Of a stretch of DNA of 64,000 nt, positions 35,204-44,971 are shown one piece after another. The stretch is from an uncultured Eubacteriales bacterium. GTDB lineage: Bacteria; Bacillota; Clostridia; Oscillospirales; QAKW01. The stretch's first letter is position 1; the number at the start of each line of letters is the position of its first letter. The position numbers and the translations under genes are program-made. The notes beneath the pieces are model-generated. The model worked only from the letters and a program-made list of their open reading frames with translations, had not been told where the DNA came from and made no database searches. The stretch is taken from the NCBI GenBank assembly GCA_902492505.1, contig CABULU010000001.1:62001-126000 (forward strand). The letters run 5' to 3'.

Positions 35204-36328
35204 TTAGGACGGATTTTCTGCTGTTTCGTCATTTAGACCGAGCTGCTGCTTTATCTCGTCGGTAAGCAGCTCGTTTTGCTCGCTGTCGTCGGAAATTTGC
35301 AGATTAACAACCGACAGTTCCTGTAAAACGGGGTTGTTGTATTCAACACCTATACGTTCTTTCAGGTCTTCAAGAATTTTGTTTGATTCCTCACTCATCA
35401 TGTTTTCAATGAGCGTGACCTCTGTGTCACGCGAGTGAAGCTCATCGTCCGTAAAGGAATACTTTTTCATTATATGATAGCCGAGATTTGACTGTATAAG
35501 GCGTATTTCACCCGGCTTCATTTCAAAGGCCGCGTTGTGAAATACCTTGGTGTAAGAATTGTCCTCTGAAGAAAATACATATCCGTCGGGATTTGACACC
35601 ATGCCCGGATCTTCGTTGTACTCGTCAATCAGCTTTTCAAAATCTTCTCCGGCCATTGCCTTGTCATATATTTCCTGAGCTTTTTTGCCTATTTCCTCTT
35701 TTTTGGCATTTGAAAAATCATTGCCCTCATCGTCTTTTGTCGAGAGGAAAACATGCTTTACTTTCGTATAGTACTCCTCGTAATATTCTCTCAGCGCCTC
35801 GCGGCTGACCGGATTTTCCGTGCTTTCAGGTCCGAAATAGTACATGATGACAGCCTGCTTTTTAGCTTCGTCATAATACTGGGATTCAAATTCCTCGTAT
35901 GTAAAGCCCTGGCTTTGAAGATGCTCATCCAGCGCTTCACGGCTGCCGTACTGAGTGATAAAGCCCTGCATCGTCTCCTCGATTTCGGAGGTAACGTCCT
36001 CATCAAGTTTCAGTCCTAACTCGTCAAAATGAATTGAATACAAATTGTATGTTATGAGATAGGTCTGTATCATAGCATCAAGATATTCCTGAACTGTGGA
36101 TGAATAGCTCTCGTCAATATATCTGTCCCATAGTTCATCGTTTTCTTCAAGGTCGTTGCTTGTAAGAAACTGAGATTTTATGCTGACTGCCACTGCTTTG
36201 TACTGATCGGCCGAGATGACTCGGTCACCTATTTTAAGTGCATAGCCGCCGGAAGAACAGGAGGCAAGCGCTGTCAGTATAACGGCGGCTGCCGCAAGCG
36301 CACTCAGCGCTCTTTTAAATATTTTCAT
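35204..36328 (-). CDS. PrsA-like peptidyl-prolyl isomerase lipoprotein (foldase)
   Basis: 374 residues. ATG 36328 is chosen for GGAGG upstream and because it starts a lipoprotein signal: MKIFKRALSALAAAAV with lipobox LASC. The N-terminal SurA/trigger-like helical domain is followed by a parvulin domain (about 190-290): VKHVFLSTKDDEG, the helix AQEIYDKAMAGEDFEKLIDEYNEDPG, then AFEMKPGEI and LGYHIMKK. It assists folding of exported proteins on the outer membrane face, which suits a genome region rich in secreted SLH proteins. The C-terminal tail is acidic. Confidence 0.88.
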   Translation of the reverse strand: MKIFKRALSALAAAAVILTALASCSSGGYALKIGDRVISADQYKAVAVSIKSQFLTSNDLEENDELWDRYIDESYSSTVQEYLDAMIQTYLITYNLYSIHFDELGLKLDEDVTSEIEETMQGFITQYGSREALDEHLQSQGFTYEEFESQYYDEAKKQAVIMYYFGPESTENPVSREALREYYEEYYTKVKHVFLSTKDDEGNDFSNAKKEEIGKKAQEIYDKAMAGEDFEKLIDEYNEDPGMVSNPDGYVFSSEDNSYTKVFHNAAFEMKPGEIRLIQSNLGYHIMKKYSFTDDELHSRDTEVTLIENMMSEESNKILEDLKERIGVEYNNPVLQELSVVNLQISDDSEQNELLTDEIKQQLGLNDETAENPS

Positions 36329-36436
36329 GAATAGATATCCTCCGTTAAATATTAAATGCAAATGTTCCTAATATATTATAGCTTCCGCAAGATGTCTTTG
36401 TCTATATCCAAAATGTAAATAATATATAAAATCTGT

Positions 36437-36465
36437 TTTACAGCGGGATAAATTTATGTTATAAT
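36437..36465 (+). promoter_or_regulatory. Promoter of the rlmD-like gene
   Basis: TTTACA (36437-36442), 17 nt, TATAAT (36460-36465) with TG at 36457-36458. Confidence 0.7.
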
Positions 36466-36496
36466 TCAGATAAGTAAAATTTCAGAGGAAATGCAG

Positions 36497-38014
36497 ATGA
36501 AAAAAAACGACAGGACGGAAGTTTTGATAGAGGGTTACTCGTCCGAGGGCTACGGAGTGGCAAAACCGGACGGATATGTTCTGTTTATCCCGGAAACCGT
36601 CCGCGGCGAGCGGGTGCTGGCGCACGTTTTAAAGGCGGGTAAAAATTATGGATATGCAAAGGCGGAAAGGCTGATTGAACCGTCTGCCTGTCGTGTCGAG
36701 CCTGACTGTTCGGTATGCAAAATCTGCGGCGGCTGTTCGTTGTGGCATATGAGCTATGAAGAGGAGCTGCGATTTAAGCGCCAAAAGGTTCGCCGCGATT
36801 TGAAAAAAGCCGGCGTTGATATTGAGTTTGAAAAGGTAGTGCGCGGTGAAATTAAGGGATACCGGAATAAGGCACAGTATCCCGTGCGCGAGCAGCGGGG
36901 GAAAATTGCAGTAGGGTTCTATCGGCGTGCAAGTCATGACGTAGCTGAGGGCAGATGCAGAATTCAGCCTGATATATTCGGCAGTATTGCCGACGCGGTG
37001 CGGGATTATATGGTAAAAAACGGCGTTACGGCTTATAACGAACAGACGCTGAGCGGTACCGTTCGTCATATTTTTTTGCGCGCGTCGCATGATTTTTCAC
37101 AGATTATGCTCTGTCTTGTGGTAAACGGCGGCTTTGAATGTAAATCGGACTTTGCATTATATATAACGAAAAGGTTTCCGTCGGTCTGCACGGTTCTTAT
37201 AAATTATAATAATCAAAATACAAACGTTATTCTCGGAGAGAGATATGAGACGGTTTTGGGCAGCGGCACACTGACAGATACGCTGTGCGGCAGGGTTTTT
37301 GAAATATCGCCTCAGGCGTTTTATCAGGTAAATCATAACGTATGCCAGCAGCTTTATAGGATAGCGGCGGATTTTGCGGCGGCAGATAAGAGTACGCGGG
37401 TTTTGGACCTTTACTGCGGAATAGGCACGGTGGGGCTGTGCGCCTGCCCTGACGCAGGCGAGCTTGTCGGTGTTGAGATTGTACCGCAGGCTGTGGTGAA
37501 TGCGAGAAAAAATGCTGTCGTTAACAAGGCGGCAAACGCAAGGTTTTATGCGTGCGACGCCGCCGGAATCGCAAAGCTTAAGCTCGGCAGCTTCGACGTA
37601 ATTATAGTTGACCCTCCGCGTCGCGGCTGTGACGCTTCAACGCTTGATTTTATTATACGGGCAAAGCCGCAGCGGCTTGTGTATATATCATGCGACAGCG
37701 CAACGCTTTCCCGGGATATTGCCGTGCTCGCAAAAAGCGGATTTACAGTTGCCCGTGCGGCTTTGGCGGACATGTTTCCGCGCACAAAGCATGTCGAGAC
37801 GGTTGTCTTGCTTTCCAAGGGTGAGGTCGACTCGAAAAAGATTCGGGTTGAGTTCTCTTTGGAAGATATGGATATGTCGGAGTTCCAAGATGGAGCTACC
37901 TATCCGCAGATCAAGGAGTATGTTTTGGAGCATACCGGGTTAAAGGTGTCCAACCTCTATATCTCACAGATTAAACGGAAATGTGGGATTGAGGTATCGG
38001 AAAGCGTGTTTTGA
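36497..38014 (+). CDS. rlmD: 23S rRNA (uracil-5-)-methyltransferase, RlmD/RumA family, with altered C-terminus
   Basis: 505 residues from ATG 36497 (AGAGG 8 nt upstream). TRAM domain (about 5-60), a 4Fe-4S cluster site with Cys in CRVEPDCSVCKICGGC, the SAM motif LDLYCGIGTVGL, DPPRRGC and the catalytic Cys in YISCDSATL. It makes m5U in 23S rRNA (or tRNA; the family cannot be split safely). The Clostridial C-terminal extension (VEFSLEDMDMSEF, then YPQIKEYV, KVSNLYISQIKRK) begins normally but stops at IEVSESVF. From memory, relatives continue some 30-40 residues. The next frame is a piece of a restriction specificity subunit, so the end looks rearranged. Confidence 0.9.
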   Translation: MKKNDRTEVLIEGYSSEGYGVAKPDGYVLFIPETVRGERVLAHVLKAGKNYGYAKAERLIEPSACRVEPDCSVCKICGGCSLWHMSYEEELRFKRQKVRRDLKKAGVDIEFEKVVRGEIKGYRNKAQYPVREQRGKIAVGFYRRASHDVAEGRCRIQPDIFGSIADAVRDYMVKNGVTAYNEQTLSGTVRHIFLRASHDFSQIMLCLVVNGGFECKSDFALYITKRFPSVCTVLINYNNQNTNVILGERYETVLGSGTLTDTLCGRVFEISPQAFYQVNHNVCQQLYRIAADFAAADKSTRVLDLYCGIGTVGLCACPDAGELVGVEIVPQAVVNARKNAVVNKAANARFYACDAAGIAKLKLGSFDVIIVDPPRRGCDASTLDFIIRAKPQRLVYISCDSATLSRDIAVLAKSGFTVARAALADMFPRTKHVETVVLLSKGEVDSKKIRVEFSLEDMDMSEFQDGATYPQIKEYVLEHTGLKVSNLYISQIKRKCGIEVSESVF

Positions 38015-38463
38015 AAAAGCAAATTAAAGATACTGGAATACCTATTTACAGTGCCAATGTAAATGAGCCTTTTGGATATATTAAGGATGCTATATTTGAT
38101 AATTATTCTGTCGGTACCGTTATTTGGGGAATTGACGGCGATTGGGATGTAAGCTATATCCCGAAGGAAACTCCGTTTTATCCGACGGATCACTGCAAAA
38201 CTTTGCGTGTTTTATCTGACAGGATAAACGCACATTATGTTGCTTTTGCTCTCAAGGCAGAAGGCAAGCGTCAGAGGTTTACACGTTCAAACCGTGCGTC
38301 TGTTGACCGCGTAAGGGCTTTGAGGTTAACGCTGCCTGATAAAAAGACACAGGATGAGTTTATAGCGGAAGCAGAAAAAATAAATATTGAAATCGCAAAG
38401 CTCGATGCAAAGCTTGCAACTGTCAATGCTGCAAAACAAGATGTGCTGAAAAAATATTTATGA
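38011..38463 (+). pseudogene. hsdS: Remnant of a type I restriction specificity subunit (HsdS C-terminal target-recognition half)
   Basis: 150 codons overlapping the rlmD stop by 4 nt. GIPIYSANVNEPFGYI, VIWGIDGDWDVSYIP, FYPTDHCKTLRV and RFTRSNRASVDRVRALRLTLPD form a target-recognition domain, and the following coiled helix (EFIAEAEKINIEIAKLDAKL) ends in KYL, all typical of the second half of HsdS-type proteins. The first half and any HsdM/HsdR gene are missing, and the frame begins at a TTG at the rlmD junction. It is most likely a scar of a lost restriction-modification system. A short expressed protein cannot be excluded. Confidence 0.78.
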
Positions 38464-38526
38464 TGAAAAAATTCGAAAGTTTTATTGCCGGTATTACAGC
38501 CGGTTTTGAAAACGGGGATTGTAAAA

Positions 38527-40065
38527 ATGCGCTCTGAACAAAAAGGAAATGTAAAAAACAGCGTCGGCCGCGTAGCGCTGGCTGCGCTTGCAATTATCGC
38601 GCAGGTTGTTTGGCTTGTTTATCTTATTGTAAAGCTGAACAAATATTCGACTGTTATTTCTCTGTGCAGTAGTCTTATTGCGCTGTTGCTGGTGCTTAAG
38701 ATTTACAGTAAACGCACAAATTCTGCCTTTAAAACGCTTTGGATAATTCTTATTCTGGTATTTCCCGTTATGGGAATAAGCTTTTATTTTCTTTTCGGCA
38801 ACAAACATGCAACGGCATATATCCGCCGCAAGTTTTCAGCGCTTCACTGTGCGCTGTTTTCGGGACTCTGTGACGACGGCGGGGTGCTTGAGGAGCTGTC
38901 GCGGCGCGATTATTATACCGCAAATCAGTTTCGGTATCTGTCGGACAGGGAGAGCTTTCCCGTCTATAACGGAACCGCCGTTAGGTTTTTCTCTCAGGCT
39001 GCCGATGGCTTTGAGGCACAGCTTTGCGATATTGCACGTGCAAAAGAGTATATTTTCATGGAATATCACGCCGTTGAGGATATGGAGTCATTTTCAAGGC
39101 TTTTTGAGCTTTTGGCTCAAAAGGCGGCAGACGGAGTTGAGGTCAGGCTGCTGTATGACGATGTCGGCAGTATCGGTTTTGTAAATTTCGGATTTGTCAA
39201 AAAAATGCGACAGAGCGGAATCAGCTGTAAGGTGTTCAATCCCGTGCTGCCGGTGCTTCAGATATTCATGAACAACCGGGACCACAGGAAAATAACGGTT
39301 ATAGACGGTAAGGTCGCATTTACCGGCGGCTATAATCTTGCGGATGAATATTTTAATATCACTCATCCGTACGGCAGATGGAAGGATACGGGACTTCGGC
39401 TGGAGGGAAACGCGGTTGACAGCCTGCTTGCGATGTTTCTTGAAATGTGGAACTGTACTGAAAAGCATGTCGAGCATTTTAAAAAGTATTTTCGGTCGCA
39501 TACGTGTCATGTACAGGACGGATTTGTGCAGCCGTATGCCGACAGTCCGCTTGATAACAGCTGTGTGGGAGAGAATGTATACTTAAATCTTATAAAGAGC
39601 GCCGCTCATTATATTTATATAACGACGCCGTATCTTATAATCAGCGACGAGATGAACAGGGAGCTCACGCTTGCGGCGCAGCGCGGTGTTGATGTGCGTA
39701 TAATCACGCCCGGCATTCCCGACAAAAAGCTGATTTACAGGGTGACGCGCTCCTACTATCCCGCGCTTGCCGGGGCGGGGGTGCGCATTTTTGAATATAC
39801 GCCGGGATTCATGCATGCAAAGCAGATGCTGACGGACGGGAAAACTGCGGCAGTAGGGACGATAAATCTTGATTACAGAAGTCTGTATCATCATTTTGAA
39901 AACGGCGTTCTGATACACGGCTGTCAGGCTGTGAATGACATTCTTCGGGATTTTGAAGACACCTTTGCACAGTGCCGCGAGGTTACGGAGAAATACAGTC
40001 AGGAGAGGTTTGCCGTGACGCGCGGAATAGACTGTATACTGCGTCTTGCAGCGCCTCTTTTGTAA
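38527..40065 (+). CDS. cls: Cardiolipin synthase (phospholipase D family)
   Basis: 512 residues from ATG 38527 (GGGGA upstream). Two N-terminal TM helices (about 15-70), then two PLD domains with HKD motifs HRKITVID (about 259) and HAKQMLTD (about 434), each followed by the GG/GT.N motif. It joins two phosphatidylglycerols into cardiolipin at the membrane. Length and motif spacing are normal. Confidence 0.93.
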   Translation: MRSEQKGNVKNSVGRVALAALAIIAQVVWLVYLIVKLNKYSTVISLCSSLIALLLVLKIYSKRTNSAFKTLWIILILVFPVMGISFYFLFGNKHATAYIRRKFSALHCALFSGLCDDGGVLEELSRRDYYTANQFRYLSDRESFPVYNGTAVRFFSQAADGFEAQLCDIARAKEYIFMEYHAVEDMESFSRLFELLAQKAADGVEVRLLYDDVGSIGFVNFGFVKKMRQSGISCKVFNPVLPVLQIFMNNRDHRKITVIDGKVAFTGGYNLADEYFNITHPYGRWKDTGLRLEGNAVDSLLAMFLEMWNCTEKHVEHFKKYFRSHTCHVQDGFVQPYADSPLDNSCVGENVYLNLIKSAAHYIYITTPYLIISDEMNRELTLAAQRGVDVRIITPGIPDKKLIYRVTRSYYPALAGAGVRIFEYTPGFMHAKQMLTDGKTAAVGTINLDYRSLYHHFENGVLIHGCQAVNDILRDFEDTFAQCREVTEKYSQERFAVTRGIDCILRLAAPLL

Positions 40066-40103
40066 GGTGCAGTATTTATAGAAAACGGAGGATTGGTAAA
40101 TTT

Positions 40104-41060
40104 ATGTCAGTCAGATCGACGGTGCTTGAGATACTGGAGCAAAACCGTGAAAGTGATATTTCCGGCGAGCTTATGGCGGAAAAGACGGGCGTATCCCGCA
40201 ATTCTGTCTGGAAGGCGATAAATGCGCTGCGTGCAGAAGGGTACGATATTCTTTCCGCTACGAATAAGGGATATCGCATAGCGTCGGACTGTGATATAAT
40301 ATCAGCCGAGGGCGTCGGCGTCAATATGCAGTCAAAAATTCCTGTTTTTATTTACAAAACGACCGATTCCACAAATGTTCGCGCAAAGCAGTACCTTGCC
40401 GAAAATGAGTGCGAACGCGCTGTTTTTGCGGCTGAGGAGCAGACGGCAGGGCGCGGCAGGCTGGGACGCTCGTTTTATTCTCCCTACGGGAAGGGAGTGT
40501 ATATGAGTTATGTATTTTCTCCCAATACCGAGGTCGCAAATGCGGTATCGGTGACTGCGGCTGCTTCTGTTGCGGTAGTGCGCGCGATTGAAAAGCTGCT
40601 GGGCGTGCATGCAATGATTAAGTGGGTAAATGATATTTATCTTGACAATAAAAAGTTGTGCGGAATACTTACGGAGGCCGTGTCCAATTATGAAACAGGA
40701 ATTGTATCGCACGTTGTCATCGGAATCGGCATTAACTTTTCAACGGACTTTTTTCCGAATGACATAGCCAAAACCGCCTGTTCGCTGAATGTCGGGGGCG
40801 GTGTTACCCGGAATATGCTTATCGCTCAGATTTCCGATAACCTGACGCAGATGACGCAGGACTTGGAGGACAGATCATATTTTGAAACTTATCGTGAGCG
40901 TATGCTTGTGCTGGGGCGGGATATAACGTATTACGCCGACGGCAAGGCCCATGTAGCTCACGCAGTGGATGTTGACGCCGGCGGCGGGCTTGTCGTCTGT
41001 GATGACAACGGTAATGAGAAAATACTGCGCTCTGGAGAAATCACCGTGCGGCTGTGCTGA
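40104..41060 (+). CDS. birA: Bifunctional biotin-[acetyl-CoA-carboxylase] ligase/repressor BirA
   Basis: 318 residues from ATG 40104 (GGAGG upstream). The N-terminal winged helix (about 1-60, SGELMAEKTGVSRNSVWKAINALR) indicates a regulator of biotin genes. The ligase core has AAEEQTAGRGRLGR (biotinoyl-AMP loop), IKWVNDIYLDNKKLCGILTE and VVIGIGIN. A C-terminal SH3-like domain follows. It would biotinylate carriers such as the Oad biotin protein encoded ~10 kb away. Confidence 0.95.
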   Translation: MSVRSTVLEILEQNRESDISGELMAEKTGVSRNSVWKAINALRAEGYDILSATNKGYRIASDCDIISAEGVGVNMQSKIPVFIYKTTDSTNVRAKQYLAENECERAVFAAEEQTAGRGRLGRSFYSPYGKGVYMSYVFSPNTEVANAVSVTAAASVAVVRAIEKLLGVHAMIKWVNDIYLDNKKLCGILTEAVSNYETGIVSHVVIGIGINFSTDFFPNDIAKTACSLNVGGGVTRNMLIAQISDNLTQMTQDLEDRSYFETYRERMLVLGRDITYYADGKAHVAHAVDVDAGGGLVVCDDNGNEKILRSGEITVRLC

Positions 41061-41186
41061 AAAACTGCACAAAATCCCGAAAAGTTTTATGTCGGATTTG
41101 CTGAATTTAAAATTTCTTTGTGAAAAATGCAGCGTTTTGCTCTTCTCATGTGTAATATATGTAAAATTATAAAGGGAGGAAAATAA

Positions 41187-41705
41187 ATGGAACGCACTGT
41201 GAGACAACTGATTCTATTTCTTCTGGCAGCCTTTGCGGTGCTTGCGCTTTATTCATGTAAGAGCGGCGGGGTTACGGCAGCTGATGAGGGCAGGGGTTTG
41301 CCGACGGCCGCAAAAAGTACCGAAAATACGCATGAGCATACGCCGTTTGACGGAAATAATGTTATTGAACACGTGCAGGAGGGCTACTGCGGCAATACCT
41401 ATACGACGGTTGAATATAAGCCGGACGTTGAAATGCTATGGAAAAGGTCGTTTATGAGCACAAATTCGATAGCGATTACCGACATGCTGCGGTATCTTGA
41501 TTATAAAGATGAAATCTGCGAATGTGAGCCGGAGTACCGTGTTTATACGGAGGGCGGCTGTATTTACGGTGTGAGCTTAAAGCACGGCTTTGTCCGTTCG
41601 GATACCGCACAGGTTAATCTGACAGAAGAGCAGCTTGCAAAGCTTTCAAAGATTATGGACGCTATCGGCAATATGACTGACGATACCGTTTTTGATGTAA
41701 ACTGA
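41187..41705 (+). CDS. Small lipoprotein of unknown function
   Basis: 172 residues, ATG after GGGAGG. Lipoprotein signal with lipobox LYSC (Cys about 24), a short polar linker containing HEHTP, then a ~110-residue domain with two Cys near CECEPEYRVY. No family recognised. Monocistronic, with a terminator downstream. Confidence 0.75.
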   Translation: MERTVRQLILFLLAAFAVLALYSCKSGGVTAADEGRGLPTAAKSTENTHEHTPFDGNNVIEHVQEGYCGNTYTTVEYKPDVEMLWKRSFMSTNSIAITDMLRYLDYKDEICECEPEYRVYTEGGCIYGVSLKHGFVRSDTAQVNLTEEQLAKLSKIMDAIGNMTDDTVFDVN

Positions 41706-41708
41706 TAA

Positions 41709-41743
41709 AAAGCAATACCGCACAATTTGTGCGGTATTGCTTT
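41709..41743. terminator. Terminator after the small lipoprotein gene
   Basis: AAAGCAATACCGCAC (41709-41723) pairs exactly with GTGCGGTATTGCTTT (41729-41743). Confidence 0.85.
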
Positions 41744-41800
41744 CATTTATACGCGGCGATAAAATATACCGCTTTATGCGTCGTTTTTAAAGAGTATGGC

Positions 41801-41983
41801 TTAGAGTGACTGCTCGCCTCTCTCGATAAGCTTCTTAACCATGTTACCACCTACGGAACCGGCCTGAGCTGCAGTGATATTGCCATTGTAACCCTCTTTC
41901 AAATCGACACCGATTTCACGAGCTACTTCAAACTTCATTTTATCAAGAGCACTTTTGGCATTCTTTTTGATTTCGTTGTTCAT
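41801..41983 (-). CDS. Alpha/beta-type small acid-soluble spore protein
   Basis: 60 residues, ATG after AGGAGGTG. KMKFEVAREIGV (germination-protease site region) and NGNITAAQAGSVGGNMVKKLIE are the two conserved SASP blocks. These proteins coat spore DNA, protect it from UV and heat, and are degraded at germination. Direct evidence for endospore formation together with spo0A. Expressed in the forespore, probably under sigma-G. Confidence 0.96.
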   Translation of the reverse strand: MNNEIKKNAKSALDKMKFEVAREIGVDLKEGYNGNITAAQAGSVGGNMVKKLIERGEQSL

Positions 41984-42015
41984 TCGTTTTCACCTCCTCT
42001 TTCAGGTTTCAATAG

Positions 42016-42045
42016 TAGTTTGGGCGGTTAAACGAATTTAATACG
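42016..42045 (-). promoter_or_regulatory. Putative sigma-G promoter of the SASP gene
   Basis: Minus strand: CGTATTA (42045-42039), 16 nt, CAAACTA (42022-42016), close to forespore-type promoters (-10 CATnnTA). Confidence 0.4.
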
Positions 42046-42082
42046 ATGTAAAATATAGCGAAAAAAGAAAATTTCACCTGAG

Positions 42083-44104
42083 TCAGTCAAGGCTGTAAGC
42101 CTCAAACAGTTTTGTCACGTTAGAGAGTATTTCAGGATGGTTTTTCAGTCCGGGATCTTCAGTTAAAATTCTCTTTGCGCACTCGGATGCATGGCGCACG
42201 GTTTCGGTGTCTTCGGCAAGATCGGCGATGCGCATGCGCGGCAAACCGTGCTGTTGAGAGCCGAAAAAATTACCTGGACCGCGCAGTGACAAATCTTTTT
42301 TTGCAATTTCAAAGCCGTCGGTCGTTTTTGCAAAAAAGATCAGGCGCTGCGCGGCGGTCTCGCTTTCACTGTCGTTTATCAGTACGCAGTATGACGCGCG
42401 GCTGCCGCGCCCTACCCTTCCTCTCAGCTGATGCAACTGAGAAAGACCGAATCTGTCCGCTCCGTCAATGATCATAAGCGTTGCGTTGGGTACGTTTACG
42501 CCCACCTCTATTACGGTTGTTGATACCAGCACCTTTATTTTCCCGTCGTAAAACAGCTGCATGGCACGGTCCTTGTCCGCACTTTTCATCTTGCCGTAAA
42601 CAAGCCCTACACTGTCTTTTCCGAATACGGCGGAAAGCTCATCCTTTTTTGTTTTGGCTGCGGTAAGATAAGTCTCGTTTTCCGCATCCTCCTCAACCGC
42701 CGGGCAGACATAGTATACCTGACCTCCGTCGTCAATATTCTTTTTAATAAATTTCATCAGCCGTGCGCTGTATGACGAGTTTACAAGATAGGTTTTTATT
42801 TGCTGTCGGCCGGCAGGCAGCGCGTCAATGACAGACAGATCAAGGTCACCCCACAGCATAAGCGCAAGTGTACGCGGTATGGGCGTGGCGCTCATAACGA
42901 GTATGTGCGCTCCCCTGCCCTTTTGCGCAAGCTCTGTTCGCTGCATAACGCCGAAACGGTGTTGTTCGTCAGTGATTACAAGACCTAAATTTGCAAACGC
43001 CACGTCCTTTTGTAAAACGGCGTGTGTTCCGATTACAAGCTGAATATCTCCCCTTTTCAGCCTGATTTTGATTTCCCGTTTTTGTGATGCGCCGACTGAG
43101 GACGTGAGCAGCGCGCAGGTTATGCCCAGCGGCGCCATCATTTTTTCAAAATACCTGAAATGCTGGTTTGCAAGGACCTCGGTCGGCGCCATTACGGCAG
43201 CCTGAGCTCCCGCTCTGATTACGGCAAAGGCGCACTGACCGGCAACAAGCGTTTTGCCCGAGCCGACGTCACCCTGTAAAAGTCGGTGCATAGAGTACCC
43301 GCTTTGTAAATCGCGGTAAATATCCTTCAGCGCACGGTTTTGTGCGTCTGTCGGCAAAAAGCCGTGAGCATTCAGAAATTCCTGTGGTATATTCTGCGGT
43401 ATAACTGCGGCGGCGGGCGACCTGTCTCTGTTTTTCATTGTTTGCAGACCGAGACTGAAATATAACAGTTCCTCGAAAATCAGTCTGTATTTTGCGTCAA
43501 AAATATCGCTTGAATTTCGCGGCGCATGTATTTTTTTTATTGAATTGTCAAGAGATATAAGCCCGTATTCCGAGATGATTTCAGGCGGAAGGGTTTCGGT
43601 AAAATATGTTCTGCTCAGAGCCTTGGCTACTGTTTTGCGCATAAAGCTCTGCGAAATGCCCGATGTCAGCGGATACACGGGCAGCAGTCTTCCGTTTTCG
43701 GGCAGATGTCGGTAATGCTCCGGGTTGTAAATAATCGGAGGTCCGTTCTGCGCAATTTTGCCGTAAAAAAGATACCGCCCACCGGGTTTTAGACTGTTTT
43801 TTATAAATTTATTATTAAAATAGGAAAGGTTTGTCGCGCCGCTTTCATCAGAAACGGGCACAATTGTTAAAAGCCTGCCGCCGCTCAGCCTCTTTTCGGT
43901 AATGACGCCGCATACTTTAGCGTACATCGTTACTTTTTCGCCGCGGTGTGAGCCGGCGTCTGCAATATCAATTATATTGCCAAGGTCGTCATACCTGCGC
44001 GGATACAGTCTTAAAAGCTCGGAAACGGTATGTATTTTCAGCTTTTCAAAATATTTTGCGCGCGCGTCGCCTACGCCCGGCAGTGACTTTATGCTTTCAT
44101 CCAT
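42083..44104 (-). CDS. recG: ATP-dependent DNA helicase RecG
   Basis: 673 residues, usual length. HhH-like start (SLPGVGDARAKYFEKL), OB-fold wedge domain (about 60-165), helicase motifs GDVGSGKT (I), TDEQHRFG (II), SATPIPRTL (III), and the C-terminal QLHQLRGRVGRG with the downstream TRG motif region. It regresses stalled replication forks and processes recombination intermediates. Monocistronic. Confidence 0.97.
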   Translation of the reverse strand: MDESIKSLPGVGDARAKYFEKLKIHTVSELLRLYPRRYDDLGNIIDIADAGSHRGEKVTMYAKVCGVITEKRLSGGRLLTIVPVSDESGATNLSYFNNKFIKNSLKPGGRYLFYGKIAQNGPPIIYNPEHYRHLPENGRLLPVYPLTSGISQSFMRKTVAKALSRTYFTETLPPEIISEYGLISLDNSIKKIHAPRNSSDIFDAKYRLIFEELLYFSLGLQTMKNRDRSPAAAVIPQNIPQEFLNAHGFLPTDAQNRALKDIYRDLQSGYSMHRLLQGDVGSGKTLVAGQCAFAVIRAGAQAAVMAPTEVLANQHFRYFEKMMAPLGITCALLTSSVGASQKREIKIRLKRGDIQLVIGTHAVLQKDVAFANLGLVITDEQHRFGVMQRTELAQKGRGAHILVMSATPIPRTLALMLWGDLDLSVIDALPAGRQQIKTYLVNSSYSARLMKFIKKNIDDGGQVYYVCPAVEEDAENETYLTAAKTKKDELSAVFGKDSVGLVYGKMKSADKDRAMQLFYDGKIKVLVSTTVIEVGVNVPNATLMIIDGADRFGLSQLHQLRGRVGRGSRASYCVLINDSESETAAQRLIFFAKTTDGFEIAKKDLSLRGPGNFFGSQQHGLPRMRIADLAEDTETVRHASECAKRILTEDPGLKNHPEILSNVTKLFEAYSLD

Positions 44105-44222
44105 AGTTTTTACCTCTTGCTACATATTATATATAAACAAAGATAAAATTTCAATAAAGCATTGAATTTCAGTTTGAATTAAAATAAAATAGATGTGTAA
44201 AAATAAAAAGGACGGATTAAAT

Positions 44223-44933
44223 ATGCTGACTTTGATAACGGGCGGTTCGGGTGCAATCGGTTCAATGTGTGCCTATGAGGCGGCGCGGTTAAATTATGAT
44301 ATTGTTTTAGGGTATAATTCCGATGAAGAGTCAGCCCTCGGCGTTAAGAGCATGCTGTCTGATTTTCCGGTGAAGATTGTGCCGGTACATGCGGATATAC
44401 AAACGCGTGAGGGCAGACAGGCTCTTGCAGACGCGGCGGAGGATATGGGCGGAACCGATGTTCTTGTCAATAATGCGGGTGCCGCTAAAATCAGTGCTTT
44501 TCTTGACACGAAGGAAGCCGATACACATAGACTTATATCCTTAAATCTTTCCGCTCATATCGATTTAACAAGACTGATTATTCCCCAGATGCTGCGGCGG
44601 CGCACCGGTGCAGTTGTCAATGTGTCGTCCGTCTGGGGCGTTACCGGTGCGTCGTGCGAGGTGCTGTACAGCAGTGCCAAGGCAGGAATGATAGGTTTTA
44701 CCAAATCCCTTGCAAAGGAGCTTGCGCCGGACAAAATAACGGTCAACTGCGTTGCTCCGGGGTGCATACGGTCAAAAATGCTGAACGGACTTTGCGAGGC
44801 GGATTTGTGCGAGAAAATTCCGCTCGGCAGACTGGGCGACGGGCTGGAGGTGGCACGTGCGGTGTTTTTCCTTGCACGGCACGGATATATTACGGGTCAG
44901 ACGCTGTCGGTGGACGGCGGTATGGCTATATAG
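44223..44933 (+). CDS. Short-chain dehydrogenase/reductase (FabG-like)
   Basis: 236 residues, ATG 44223 after AAGGACGG. Rossmann motif TGGSGAIG, NNAG at about 84, catalytic Ser in NVSSVWG and YxxxK as YSSAK, and the C-terminal GQTLSVDGG. NAD(P)H-dependent; FabG-like (3-oxoacyl-ACP reductase) by overall pattern, but it stands alone away from fatty-acid genes, so the substrate is open. Confidence 0.9.
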   Translation: MLTLITGGSGAIGSMCAYEAARLNYDIVLGYNSDEESALGVKSMLSDFPVKIVPVHADIQTREGRQALADAAEDMGGTDVLVNNAGAAKISAFLDTKEADTHRLISLNLSAHIDLTRLIIPQMLRRRTGAVVNVSSVWGVTGASCEVLYSSAKAGMIGFTKSLAKELAPDKITVNCVAPGCIRSKMLNGLCEADLCEKIPLGRLGDGLEVARAVFFLARHGYITGQTLSVDGGMAI

Positions 44934-44942
44934 CGTGGGTAT

Positions 44943-44971
44943 TTGTCCGCACAAAGGTGCGGACAATTTTT
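44943..44971 (+). terminator. Terminator after the SDR gene
   Basis: TTGTCCGCAC and GTGCGGACAA around AAAG, then TTTTT. Confidence 0.88.
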
